Shown here: one piece after another, positions 49,635-62,071 of the stretch
Layout: every line of letters begins with the position of its first letter
Position numbering within the stretch: the stretch's first letter is position 1
DNA from: Halichoerus grypus
Lineage: Eukaryota; Chordata; Mammalia; Carnivora; Phocidae
Reading direction: 5' to 3'
NCBI RefSeq assembly: GCF_964656455.1
Contig: NC_135715.1
Coordinates: 79,090,414 to 79,154,413 of the forward strand
DNA: 64,000 bases
The notes under the pieces: model-generated
The model's input: only the letters and a program-made list of their open reading frames with translations
What the model was told of the DNA's origin: nothing
Databases searched by the model: none
Position numbers and translations under genes: made by a program

Positions 49635-50972
49635 CACATTACCCAGCTAGTGGATAAAAGATAGGGTGAAAAGGATGAGGCACAGGTGCTTTGCTGTCAA
49701 AGCACGGTCACCAGCATTTCCCAAGATCAAGATTCTTATCTTAAACGCAACCATTTGAAACTGCTCTAGATCTCAGTGAAACTCCAGATGCCTCCAACAG
49801 AGCGTTACTCTCCTAAAGCTTGAAAACAAAGGCATAATTCTATGCCTATACTGATTTTTACTACAATTAGTTCCAGTAAAACCCCGTGCTGGTAGGGGTT
49901 ATGGGTGTAGGTACTCTCAGTTTTTAAATAAAGGACATCAGCGTTTGTTTCTCTTTCTTTGAGGAAAGGAGAGAAATGCCGAGTTCTAAAGAGGACGCTG
50001 AGAAGTTTGGGTTGATCCCCTTAGGGCTCCCTTTGCCATAGTCCCCGAACTAAAGGTGGAAATAGAGATTCTTGATTCTTTTATTCGCTTGGGAAGTTTT
50101 AGTCTCTAACAATGGGCAGGGTTATCTAATGCTTCAAACTCTGTCACGCTTTTTTTTTAAGTGAAAACTTTAAAATGGGATATGTTCTTTTGATCTGCAA
50201 GATGTTCTGAAACCATTAGATGTTCCTCCTATTTCAAAGGCTCAGATTATTATATGTGTGCAATTAGATGCTATCACTGAATTTAAAATACGGCCTTTCA
50301 GTTTTGAATAATTTGCAGTGCCTGAGAAGCTGTTTGCTGTATTAATTGTGGTATGTAGCACATGAAAGCATTCCAGCCTCTCACACATGAAACCACCTAG
50401 AAGAACTTAGTGATGGCTTATAATAGCAAAGGGCCTCATTTCCAAAATTTAGGTGTAATTTTGCATGAGAAATACGGACCAGATGGACCACCAACCACTA
50501 CCAACTACAGGCTGGCTCAAGACAGCCTCTTTCCTTTACAGTGTTTGCCTTTTCCATTACTGTGGTAAATGGTAGGAACACTGATTGAAAGAGATTGCTT
50601 GGGAATATTTTATTGCCACAGTACAATTTAATGGTGCAGAACAAAATGAGGGGCGGTAGTTACCATTTTTAAAGAACAGATGGAAATACTAGACTCTAAA
50701 TTCTGATGATTAAAAAGTTTCATCTACTTCAAAAGTTTGTTTGCTTCCCTCTTCAGCATCCAGTTTTCTTAAGTGAAAATAGAATTGGTAGACCTTTGTT
50801 TTTAAATAGAAACTAGAGTTTAGATAAATATTTAGCAGTTCTGTAGGACAAATTGAACCCTAATATCATCATTGTGCTTGATATGTTTTCCAAAAAATGG
50901 TACTCAGCATACTTTAATGAGGGTAAACATTTTCCTGTTACCAAGAATAGCACTGTAAAAACATTTTGTAAT

Positions 50973-50978
50973 AATAAA
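50973..50978 (+). terminator. GJB2: GJB2 polyadenylation signal AATAAA
   Basis: AATAAA in an AT-rich stretch about 1.34 kb after the stop, where the end of the long GJB2 3'UTR is expected. The alternative at 49927-49932 is closer to the coding region; choosing between them needs transcript data. Confidence 0.6.
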
Positions 50979-51000
50979 TAATAGCTTTAATTACATGCTT

Positions 51001-52835
51001 GTAACTAAAATAATTTTGTAATGTCTCAAATGTCATTTAAAATATTAAAATATAATTAATTCATAAAATAGCTATTTAAAATCTATTATAGTTTTTAATA
51101 GAAGAGCAAATTTTAATTTCATCTATAGCCTGTTTTGTATGTTAATATTTTCTATTTCATAACCCCAAATGGGTAAGTTACCAGAGTATCTGTCCACTAT
51201 TCTGGGATTCTTCTGCCCACTTACAGAAAAGTCTCTGTTACTAGAAAGCTTGACAGGGGAGGGAGAAGGAGAGATTATTTTTGCCCAACCACATGCTCAC
51301 CTCGAACTGGTTTTTGACAAACACACGTGAAGTATGATGTGTGGACTGGATTTGTAACCTGGAGAATGCCAAGTTGGGTTCATGTAACCACTTTGGCTCC
51401 TAGAAGAATCATGGAAGCTGACACTTAAAAATGTGATTCATGGTGAAGTTTGGCCGAGCCATTAGAAAAATTCTATAAGGTGTCTTTTCTAGGAGATTTT
51501 CTTTCTGTATATTTGTATGTAATCAAAGCTGGTCTTGTGAAACTGCTTTTTCTTCCTTAGTGCCCACTTCTATGGGAAATAAGCCCGACAGGTGAGCCTG
51601 TCCCTGTGTGTGTGAGTATCTGCCCCCGGAAGGCCGGCCTGGCCCTCACATGCTCTCCCCCGGTCAGCCAACAATGCTTCCGTCCTTTCAGTAGAATGAG
51701 CCTTCAGCCCAAGGACCTCAAAGCGTTTTACACATAATAATACTTATGAATATTTTTACGGAGAACCATACACCATACACTTTTTTTTTTTTTTTAAAGA
51801 TTTCATTTATTTATTTGACAGAGAGTCAAAGTTAGAGTCTCTGTGACCAAGTGTTTTATGCATATGATCTCATTTAATCCTCACAGCTGCCCTGGCAAGA
51901 ATAGGCCTTCAGATAGTACTCTTCCTATTGAACGGACGGGGAAGGCGCCCCTCAGGGAGATAACATATCATACTCAAAGGCCAATAGCAGACAGTCTTAT
52001 CACACAAAGGAGTGTGGTGGGTTGGACTTCTAGAATTCCCCCAGTGCCCTTAATTCCGGAAGCTAGTAGCCAACACCATAGGGACTCCCCATCTTCCCAG
52101 TGTTGATAGGGTTAAGGAGCAGTCCTGACTTCTTGAGACACTCCATTCCATTCCTGTGTGTCTTGACTTATTTATTTACTCAGCCAATATTTACCAAGTA
52201 GCAACTGAGTGCCAGGAACTACTGGGCACAGAGACTGCCAACAAAACAAAATCTCTGCCTTCATGTTGAAGGAGGCAGACTACAAACAAATCCCTGTCGA
52301 TTATATATGCTGCAGATAAGTGCAACGGAGAAAAACAAAAGTGCATAACGGAAATAGGAAGGGCCAGGGGCAATGAGAATTGCTGTTTAGTATAGGGTGG
52401 TCAGGGAAGGCCTCTCTGCTAAGAGCCTACAGTAAATGGAGAAGCAAGCCAAACGGATATCTCAGGGAAGAGTCGTCCAGGGAGAGAGAAAGTCCCGGAC
52501 ACCAGAGTCAGGGAGAGAATGGGAAGAGATGAGGCCAAAGAAGGGGCGGGTAGTACAGACCACGTGGGGCTGGAGGCCACCAGAAGAATTCCCTATTGTT
52601 GTGCTGAAATCTGCTTGTTTATAACATCTGTTCTGCCCTCTGGTGGACCCAAAGTAAGTCTATTTTCCACTTAATAACCTTAAATAACTGAGAACAGATC
52701 CAACTTCAACCCCAACTTTATTTTCCAGCTCCACAGCTCCACATTTCCCAGTTGTCACTCATTCGTTCATTCAATATTAAGTAACTACTGTGTACCAACC
52801 TACTAGGTACCAGTAAATAAAAAAGAATAAAACAA
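51001..52835. other. Intergenic DNA downstream of GJB2
   Basis: No gene recognised. Contains a short - strand CanSINE tail remnant (51781-51836) and an old interspersed repeat around 52160-52300 (ttatttactcagccaatatttacc ... aaaatctctgccttcatg). Open frame 51843-52106 has no family features. Confidence 0.45.
51781..51836 (-). mobile_element. Truncated CanSINE tail, - strand
   Basis: Poly-T followed by aaagatttcatttatttatttgacagag, the reverse complement of a CanSINE 3' end, with the rest missing. Confidence 0.7.
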
Positions 52836-53010
52836 GGGTGCCTGGGTGGCTCAGTCAGTTAAGCGTCTGCCTTCGGCTCAGATCGTGATCCCAGGGTCCT
52901 GGGATCGAGCCCCGCATCGGGCTCCCTGTTCAGTGGGAGTCTGCTTCTCCCTCTCCCTCTGCCTCTCCCCTCCGCTCATGCTCTGTCTCTCACTTTCTCT
53001 CTCTTAAATA
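52836..53010 (+). mobile_element. CanSINE, + strand
   Basis: Head gggtgcctgggtggctcag and cttaaataaat tail. Short duplication aataaaaca at 52826-52834 and 53011-53019. Confidence 0.92.
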
Positions 53011-53594
53011 AATAAAACACAATTTCTAACCTCAGGCAGTCAGGCGCTAGCACTCCAGAGCCAGGAGTTTGCAGACTCCCCCTCAGGGCAGGGGGCATAC
53101 TCTTCAGTACGTCAGGGTCCTCCAGAAGGGAGATGCAGCACTCCAGCATGGCGCAGCGCTGGGGTGACTCTTCTAGACACATTGACTCAAGTGAGCTTTT
53201 TGAACGTTCATCACCTTTCTTCACCTTCAGTTACAAGACCACCAAGGTGATTGATGTAATTACAGAATTAATATATAAATATATTTGCATTGAAAATTAA
53301 ATACAGAAGTATATAAAGTCAAACGTGAACGTCTCATTTCACAACCCTGCTTAGAAGTATTAACCTCTCCATGTATATCCTTCCAGTCTTTTCTCTACGC
53401 CATTGCAGATACTTATATACATATACACACCAACATACATAACCACTTTGCATTTCCTACATATTTTTTTTCTGTGATAGCTTCTCATCTAGTACTATGC
53501 CTTGGAAATCTTTCCGGGCCAGTATGTGTAGAACTAACTTGTTCTTTTTAACAGAAATACAATATTCCATAGAACGACTGGGCCATAAATTGTT

Positions 53595-53631
53595 GAACCA
53601 CCGCCTTGTTCATGAACAATCGCGGTGGTTC
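53595..53631. repeat. 37-bp near-perfect palindrome
   Basis: Outer arms GAACCACCGC (53595-53604) and GCGGTGGTTC (53622-53631) pair fully. The interior TTGTTCATGAACAA (53606-53619) is itself a perfect palindrome. Only c at 53605 and tc at 53620-53621 break symmetry. Confidence 0.95.
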
Positions 53632-55071
53632 CAAGTTTTCAGACCACTCCCCCTCCCCTTTCCTTCCCACTGTCCCACCCCCACCTCCTACCAAACTTTG
53701 TAGTATATGTGACGTTCCAACCTACATGCAAGCCTCTACATTTTCCCTGTCAAAATTTCATCTTGCTGATTTTGGCTCATCCCTCTAGTCCATCCAGATC
53801 TTTCTGAGCCCTGTATTCAGTTCATTGGCAATTCCTTCCAACTTTATGTCATCTGTCAGTTTAATTAGCCTGCTTTCTCTATAGTTATTTAAGCCAATAA
53901 AAATGTTGAATATGGAACAACCACCCAAGATTTCCTTCCAGCTCAATGTCAGTTCATCTTATCGGCATGACTTGAGTTTGGAGTTTTAAGGATAAATGTA
54001 CTTAGCTGCATCTAATTCACAAGTTTTCATCTTAATAGTAAGGATATTATGACAAACTTTGTGAAGGATCTTACAAAAATACTTAAGAATATTTACCATT
54101 TCATTATCCATTTTAAAAACGCATCTATTAGCTCCTCCTATGTGCAGAGCATTGTTCTAAGCCCCTGGCAAATGCAAAGATGATTTTAAAGGGTCACAGT
54201 GTAGAAGGCAGATGTGTATGAGGTGTTTACTTTACAAAACAGTACAGTATGGAACCAGCTGGATGTGACAGGCACACCAAAGCACCACAGAAAGAGTTCA
54301 GGATGTGAAATAGTTTCTTTTGGGGACCCACAGAAACAAAAAGTTAAATCATGAAAGATGGCAGACTTTTGCCAGGAAAAGACCTGAGACTAGTGGTTAG
54401 TTTGGCTGTTTCCATTTCTTTGAGAAGCTAAATAACTTATCAAAGACTTTTTCTACCACTCGAAGTTTCTCAGAAGCTCTTAGTCCAGGCTAGAACCTCC
54501 CGAGATGTGGAAAGCTTCTCTCTGCTGCCATCTGCTGTCAACCAGGGTAACTACAGGGCGTGGCTTCCCTCAGTGATGGCGGGGTGGGGGCGGCCGGGTG
54601 CGCCCGCCCAACTTCAGTTTTCTTAAAAATCCCCTACACCTAAACAGCCACATTTACCTCTTCATAAAAACTTCATTGCTTCCATTGCTCTGAGTTTTTA
54701 TTTCCAATTTGTAGATATCCAGCCATTGTTGTTTTGTTAGGGCAACCATAAAAAATTCACACATAAACATATACTATTTCCTCTCCCAAATAGTATAATA
54801 AGCAATTTTAGCAGACTTCTATAATCTCATGGTTATAGTCAGTGGCTTTTCACAAGTTTCTTATTTAGGTTTTCCCTCAGGTTTCTCTAAGTATTCTGTC
54901 ACGTGGATTTTGAAATCTTACCATCTAGGACCATAAATGCCATGGTGAAATTATTTCTTACTCAACACTCATCTATGTGAATAGGTGAATCTCTTATCTA
55001 AAAAAATTTTTTTTAATTCATCATCTAATATTAATGCAGCAAATCTTCAAAGATTCAGGGTTATTTGGTTT

Positions 55072-55096
55072 TACTTCCTTATGTTGTAAGGAAGTA
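55072..55096. repeat. 10-bp inverted repeat with 5-nt loop
   Basis: TACTTCCTTA (55072-55081), loop TGTTG, TAAGGAAGTA (55087-55096), perfect pairing. Confidence 0.9.
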
Positions 55097-55235
55097 TCCA
55101 CTGTAATTTTTCAGGTTCCTTATTCATCACTATATCTACTTTTCAAAACCTGAAAAAAATGGGTTTAGGGCAATTTTGAGTCACAGTAACTTAAGAAAGC
55201 ATGACTTTCTCCCACTTGGCCTGCCTTTTCCAAAA

Positions 55236-55750
55236 GAAAGAGATCTCAATCTGAATAGATATTTGAACACCTATGTTCATAGGAGTATTACTCACAATAG
55301 TCAATAGGTGGGAGCAACCCAAGTGTCCATTAGCAGATGGAAGAATAAAAAAAAAAGGTGCCACATACATACAATGAGATATTATTTAACCTAAAAAGGA
55401 AGGAAATTCTGACACATGCTACAACATGGATGAAACTTGAGGACGTTAAATTCAGTGAAGTAAGCCACAGAAAAGCAAATTCTGTATGATTCCACTTTTA
55501 TGAGACACCTAGAACAGTCATATCCATAGAGACAAACAGTAGTATGGTGGTTTCCAGGCGCTGGGGGCAGAGGGGAATGGGAAGTAATTATTTAATAGGT
55601 TCAGTTTGGGATGATGAAAAGTTCTGGAGATGGATAGTGGTGATGATTGCATGATAATGTGAATGTGCTTAAAAATGTACACTTAAAAATGGTTAATATG
55701 GTAAATTTTATGCTACATATATCTTGCCATAACTTTATAAAGTGAAAAAA
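55236..55750 (+). mobile_element. Old L1 3' end, + strand
   Basis: Sense L1 ORF2-end and 3'UTR landmarks: 'gcaacccaagtgtccatta', 'acaacatggatgaaacttgag', 'ttccaggcgctgggggcagagg', ending near 'cttgccataact'. Open frames are destroyed. Confidence 0.75.
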
Positions 55751-56500
55751 GAAAGATCTCTTTTCTCAACACAAGAGACAATGGATGGTATCCATTGAAA
55801 GACACCAATTGTGATCACATTGTATTTAGAAATATTTTTAACTCAGACACACATCAAACACTGTTAATGTCTTTATTCTATTTTATTAGTGCTATAATGC
55901 ACCAGAATAAATTCCTAAGCCCATATATATTAACCATAAACATTAATAGGACAAGTCTGAACACACAGCTGAGTCTTTCCCTGCCCTATGAAAAAACAGT
56001 CTTGTTCAAGTCTGATCAAGCCCTTTAGGAAAGAAGTACCAGAAAATTACTCTGCCTCAAATTCAAGTGGCATGCTAGAAGTGACCTTTCCCAGTCTCAA
56101 AAATATGTATAGTACTCTCTGTAGCCCATACCAGGTGAAATATTATGAATAAAAATTATTGTCAGGAATAGTGATAAAAAAGGTGGGGGGTGAGGGGAAC
56201 ATCCCATGGCCAGCTCTTAAAGGCTCACATTTCTCTAAGTTCCTCTGTTGTTAATTCCCCTGGCAACTTACTTCCTGAAGCTGGTATGAATTAGAACTCA
56301 TTATAGTAATCTGGTCTAGTTTTCATTTCTATCCCAAACAGAAGCAGAAGTTTTAATAATAATCATATCCTCTATATCCACGAGCATATGGGGGATTGGA
56401 AGAATTTGCTCCCAATAGCCAGCAAACTCCCAGCTGTATAAATGGTACAACAAATTTAAAGTCATAAATAGAAGTTTTTTTCATAGGATTTTCATTCTTA
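55751..56500. other. Intergenic DNA, nothing recognised
   Basis: AT-rich unique sequence. Open frame 55795-56028 has no family features. Confidence 0.4.
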
Positions 56501-56520
56501 AGAGTCTTTTACCATCTTTG

Positions 56521-56700
56521 AGGGGCGCCTGGGTGGCAGAGTCGGTTAAGTGTCCAAGCCTTGATTTCAGCTCAGGTCATGATTTCAGGGTCATGAGATC
56601 AAGCCTGGAGTCAGGCTCTGCACTGGGCATGGAGCCTGCTTAAGAGTCTCTCTCTACCCCTCCCTCTGCCCCTCCCCCAACTCCCTCTCTCAAAAAAAAA
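56521..56700 (+). mobile_element. CanSINE, + strand
   Basis: Head ggcgcctgggtggcagagtcgg. Flanked by a 20-bp duplication with two mismatches (agagtcttttaccatctttg at 56501-56520; agagtcttttactacctttg at 56701-56720). Confidence 0.93.
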
Positions 56701-56879
56701 AGAGTCTTTTACTACCTTTGGGTTTCCAAAAACATACTCCAATGGTCTAGGAAGTAGCAAAGTCAACGTCTTTATGAAAAACAGGGAATGAACACCTGTT
56801 GTTGTTGTCTGTTTTTTTTAATGATTTCCTTTTGGCTCCTTCAGCTTTGTAATGAATGTTTTGTTTATTGGTCTGGGAG

Positions 56880-57400
56880 ATTGTCAAGGGTTAGCTAAGC
56901 TCCTGCAGGGTACTGCTGCCTCAGTGTCTATTTTGCTTGGCCAAGTGGCCTGTGAGGGCCTTCAGCTGACTCTAGCCCCTCATGCAAGCGCAAGCCCCCA
57001 ACGGCAGCCGCAGAGTCACAAGTAAATGTAAGTTCCTGACGTGACCTTCCCAGCCTTGTGATCAACAGTCTCCCCGCCTCCCAGGGCCTCCCCATTTTGT
57101 GTGCCCTACATAAGACCCCCATGGAGCTTACCAAAACCCGGCTCATTTTGGTTTGAACTGACCAATCCAACCTTAGGCCAGGATCCCCAAAACACTCTAC
57201 TCATGGACTCTAATAAAGGCATGTGCCCCAGGTCCTGCCTCTCTCTCTCTGCCTGTACCCGGCCTTGACTTCCTTGTGTGGCCCCTCGAGGTGTGCTGCG
57301 TACATGCCTCAGGACCTGTGGGTAATAAGCTTCTCTCTCAATTTTTCTTGTGGTCTGTGGTTGAAATGCAGCTCACCATCTGTCAGGGCGTGCTCCATTT
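56880..57400 (+). mobile_element. Solitary LTR-like element (uncertain)
   Basis: About 500 bp with LTR-style layout: promoter-like tacataaga near 57106, AATAAA at 57212-57217, then a CT-rich stretch and 'aataagcttctctctcaatttttc'. No retroviral genes flank it. The family and exact ends could not be fixed, and no clear target-site duplication was found. Confidence 0.4.
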
Positions 57401-58134
57401 AACAAGTGTTAATTTAACAAAGTCAGAGCAGAGTTAAGATGTGGTCCTGTCAAAAAGGAGGAGCACAGACTAGAATTGGCAGATGTCCAGCACGTTTGAT
57501 TTTATGAGTCACTCTGCGTGTGCAGAGAATAGTACAGGAAAGCCCAGAAGGCTCGTGAGAAAACTCAGTTGACTCCAAGGATGAACTAACTGAAAGAACA
57601 CCAAATACTTCTAGATTCATCAACTCAGTCACAGCAAGGCTCTGCAGGAGTTTTAAAGACCTGTAAAACTCAGTCCTGGGCTCTGAGACCTTGCAGAGGA
57701 AGATGAGAGCAAAGGAAGAAGGAATGGTCACATTCCCTGCAAGATGGGATGAGATGGGAATGGGGGAAGCACATTTCACATAGAGGAAAGATGTGAGCAA
57801 AGGTGCAAAGGGGAAAGGAGAAGCTTGGGTGTGTAGTAGAGGGTGCTGGAGGAGGGCAGGAAGGGGCCTGGGGCTGGGCTGTGGAGCCCGTAAGCAGAAA
57901 GGTAAAGAGAATGGAGTCTGTGCTCCAGGCAGTGGGAAGCCACTGAGTATTGCAGAGCTGGAGAAGCAGGCAATCCAAGCAGGGCTCCAGAAAGATAACT
58001 GACTCCAAGATGGTTGTAGAAGAAAGATTGAAGGGAGACAGGCACATTGTTTGGAAAGCTACTAGAATAGTAAAATATAGTAATATGTGGCCAAATTAAT
58101 TTAGTGAAAGAGAGACAGAAATATATATTAAATA
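57401..58134. other. Intergenic DNA, nothing recognised
   Basis: Unique-looking purine-rich sequence. The several open frames here (57450-57800, 57670-58047 on -, 57793-58002 on +) overlap each other and show no protein-family features. Confidence 0.4.
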
Positions 58135-58320
58135 GCGGCCCCTGGGTGGCTCAGTCAGTTAAGTGTCTGCCTTTGGCTCAGGTCATGGTCCCGGGGTCCT
58201 GGGATCGAGCCCCGCACCGGGCTCCATGCTCAGTGGGGAGTCTGGTTCTCCCTCTCCCTCTATCCCTCCCCTCGCTCGTGCTCTCTCTCTCTCAAATAAA
58301 TAAAATCTTAAAAATAAAAA
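58135..58320 (+). mobile_element. CanSINE, + strand
   Basis: Head gcccctgggtggctcagtcag and aaataaataaaatc tail. Near-identical flanks: gaaatatatattaaata (58118) and gaaacatatatattaaata (58322). Confidence 0.92.
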
Positions 58321-61300
58321 AGAAACATATATATTAAATAATCTATTAGTAATAATCATGACTTGCCAACAGATTAATTTGGAGAGTGAGAGAGAGAATA
58401 AGACCCAAACATGACTAACTTTCATGCCTGAGCAATAGAAGTCAGAAATAAGCAAGTGGGCAGAGAGACTCTGGTACACTCTAGGCAGGAATGTAAAATT
58501 TCTTGAACTGACTTCATGTGGTACAAACGATTCACTGTAGAACGAATAGTACAAGAACAGCTACCTTAGTTTCTTTCATGACCATTAGGATTCTTAAGTT
58601 AAAAGATCTCAAAGCATGTGTCGTTCTAAAAACAAAACACAAAAACCATGAAAAACCCTCATGCCTATTTGCAGAGAATGAGAGCTCCACCTCCAAAATT
58701 TGGAATGGCAGCCCCAGGGGCTCACCAGCAGTGTTGGTTTGGGCTCTGAGCCCCTTTTAAAATTGATAGTGTGATCTAATTAGAGGGTGTATTTAAAGTC
58801 TGGGTTGGATAAAAGGATACATAGCTATTCTGCCACACTGTCATTGACTACACCACCACCCAGATTGGAAAGATACCCCCCTTTAGGAAGACTGTCAAAG
58901 TCATTTGCAAGCAGCTTTTTAAAGGTTTATCATCAACATCAGTAACACTAGCTAATACATGTAAGCTGCTTTATAAGTTTTACCTCACACCTTTACTTCT
59001 ATAAATTTATTTGAGTCTTACACACCCTTTGAGTTTGGTGGTATTATTCTGGATTTACAGGTAAAGAAATTAAGTTCAGAGAGATTAACAGACTTCTCCC
59101 ATGGTTATACAACTTCTAATAATTACCAACATTTGCATTGACTTTTTAAGTATTCAGACTAATTTTAAAAAATATCAATACAAGAAAGCTCTTGGCAGGG
59201 TAGCCAGCACACAGTAGGTCTCCACAGAGCTAGTTGCTCCTTTTCCTTGCCCGCATTTTTCCTCTACACTGCTATTAACACAGGAGGGACCCCCACGTTA
59301 CAGATGAGCAAACTATGCTTCAAAGTAAGACAGCCAGCAAGGGGCCACATTGGGGTGGGAAAGACCTTAGCCTTTTGTGACCTTCAAAAGTATAATTCAA
59401 TTTGAATATATGCCCAGGAAAGCTTTTATGTAACTGTATTTTAAGCTTCCCTAATATTTCAACAACTGACACTCAACATAAGTACATTCGCTGTTTTTAA
59501 AGTGGGGTAGCACCAGTGACTAAGTAAAGCTTGTTTGGAAGGGAAACAAGGTTTTCAAAAAACCCCGCCCTTACAGGGTCAAGAGTACATGTGTTTGAAT
59601 TCTGAAATATTTATGTCAAGACAAATAGAAGGAAACTGATCTTATACCAATCCATACGCTCTCACTTCCTCTTGTCTGGAGGAGGCAGCCACGCTGGCAG
59701 AAGGAGGACGGCAGGAAGGGCCCTGTGCTCTGGAGCCCCAATAAAGTGCAGACCGAGTTGTGCTCATTAAATAGTTCCTTGCACCTGGGACGCACCCTAA
59801 TTCCAGATCTCAGGCTGGAATGATTTAACATGTGGAAGGGAGGCCTTAATTAATGAAAATGCTAGGGTGTTATAGGAAGTGGTGGTGATTCAGCAAGCAT
59901 TTTTACTTCTGAGTCAATCCCAATCATAGGCAAGACTGGGTTAGGAAGGGTATTTTAAAAGGGTGGAAGGCTTCATCTTCAACAACCAACGAAGAAGCAG
60001 CAAAGTCCTCAGTGAGGAAGGAATAATAACAGGTTGGTGCCTTTAACTACGTGTAGAAGTGACTGGGGAAGCTGCAGTGATGGTGTCCAGGCCCACAAGC
60101 CCTATGCCCTGTGCAGACGACAGGCATGCATTCACGAATCCTCGCCAATGCGTGCTGAGGTAGACCAGCTACCAGGCACTGAGCCTAGGGGGCGAACGAG
60201 ACAACCAAGGTCCAGGCCACATAGAACTTGGTCAGCAATAGACCCGACAAGGAGGCCAGGGCGATTTCTCTGGGATATCAGCAAATCATGTCAACCATGC
60301 TACTGCTGTGGCCTCAGGATGCAGCAGGGCACCTTAGGAGCTTCAGCCCAAGCCCAAGCAATTGGAGAATATGAGATCCAGGAGTTCCCAACCCTCAATT
60401 CTGGGAAGAGGTGTTCCTGTCTCCCTCCCATTCCACTCACTCAAACGACACCCACCAAGCATGAACATGTGTTGATTCTCCTCTTAAACGCTGGAGTGCA
60501 AAGGTGAATAAGGCAGCCTGTACTGCTGGCAAGCCTTGCACTGAAACTGAAAAAAATAAGCCAGAAGGACAACTATCACACAATGTAAGACATGCTCCAA
60601 GTGGGACTCCATCCCAGCACTCCTGTCTCCATGAGGGTGCTCCTGACTGAACAGCATCGCAAGTGTTCTCTCCCTTTCTCTCTCTCCCTCTCTCTCCTCT
60701 CCTGTCTCTCATCCATGCCTCTCCATAAGAGGACAGACTTAACTCACCGGGGAGTCGGGAAGATGGAATGGGCCTGGTGGAGCTCAGTGCCCTCTGGCCA
60801 CTCCAGTTTGGTCTGTCTGCAGGCTGAGGAGTGCGTTCTGCGCCTGCTCTGTGCCGGGGGTAAGCTGACCCGGCAGGCTATGCCCCTGCAGAAGAGTCCA
60901 GCAGTCAATGAGCAGGTAGCTAATTCTATCCATTTTGGAAAGAAGAAAGAAGTATCAAAAGCTATCTTATTCTGCCTTAAAAAGCTGGCATTTTTATTTC
61001 CATCTGCCTATCCTGTGTCTTATTTCTCACTTGGTTCTGAACTTGGGAGGGGTGCTCACGGGGTTCCCCTCACCAAACCCTAACATAGACATAGGAGTAA
61101 GCAAAACTTCAGGAAAGCACAAGGCTACCCTTCCCTTCCATTCAGTGCCAAGTGTCTGTTGAATCTATATCCACAGAACAAAGGAAGGAGTGGTACTCTC
61201 TCCCTGGGATGCCTGGGGATGCTTGACAGTGGCGTGCTTTGAATGGAGCCTGGAAGGATGCTGGGTGAGGAAGAACTGTGTGCCCAGTAACTGCCAACCA

Positions 61301-61866
61301 CAGGATTTCCCTCAGAGACCCGCTCACTTCCTATACCCTTGCCCAGAATCAGGGTCAGCGTTCCCTAGCTGGAGTCCACAGCCACTCTCTTCTGATGCCC
61401 CTTATGGCCACTGAAAAACCCTCTTGATTTTTCCCATTGCCTTTATTTACCCAACTTCACGTTCCATCATTTCTGGAAGACTCAGAGTCTTCCTGTCCAT
61501 CTGACCCCTACCACCACTTTAGGAGATCCTGGTGTAATCGGATGATGTGCCAACACCCTGATGTCACACAGAGTAGATATCTACTCTAATGATCTCCATC
61601 CACCCTTTTGGGTCATGGTCACATGACATGGAGCATCCTTCCATACCTCTGAGTGGTTCCTCTCTGCCGAGAACTTGCTTTGTTTGGGGGGAATTCTTGG
61701 CCAAAGAGATACAAAGAGACACACTTCTCTCTTTCAACCCTCAAAGTAAAAAATAGGTTAGTCATTGAGAAAAAAAGCTGATATTTCTAAAAGACAAAAA
61801 GGAACAGAAAGCTTTTAAGTGAGCTCTTTGATTTCTAACTCAGAAGTCATAAACACTCACATGAGG
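58321..61866. other. Intergenic DNA with MIR traces, no gene recognised
   Basis: 58930-59130 resembles an antisense MIR (cttacacaccctttgag ... gtaaagaaattaagttcagagag) and 59285-59350 another fragment. Two longer open frames (60034-60507 and 60592-61083, + strand) have no recognisable domain, splice context or promoter; I do not call them genes. A small CT repeat lies at 60670-60700. Confidence 0.4.
58930..59130 (-). mobile_element. MIR SINE remnant, - strand
   Basis: Complement of MIR 3' and core sequence (ttatttgagtcttacaca ... attaagttcagagagatta). Old and diverged. Confidence 0.5.
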
Positions 61867-62071
61867 AGCACCTGGGTGGCTCAGTCAACCGGTTAAGCGT
61901 CGGACTCTTGGTTTCAGTTCAGTTCATGATCTCGGGGTCGTGAGATGAGCCCCATGTCAGGCTCCACACTCAGCACAGAGTCTGCTTGAGATTCTCTCCG
62001 TCTTCCTCTGCCCTTCTCCCTATCCCCCCTTCAATAAATGAATAAATAAAATCCTTTAAAAAAAAAAAAGG
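61867..62071 (+). mobile_element. CanSINE, + strand
   Basis: Head agcacctgggtggctcagtc with a small duplication before 'ggttaagcg', and aataaatgaataaataaaatcc tail. Duplication aaacactcacatgagg (61851-61866) versus aaacagtcacatgagg (62072-62087), one mismatch. Confidence 0.93.

Larger units (their letters stand above)
53020..55235. other. Intergenic DNA, one old antisense L1 trace
   Basis: No gene recognised. 53550-53640 aligns by eye to the antisense L1 'tattccatagtatgg ... tgtttaacca' landmark and contains a 37-bp near-perfect palindrome (53595-53631). A second hairpin is at 55072-55096. 54120-54200 may be another old repeat. Confidence 0.4.
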
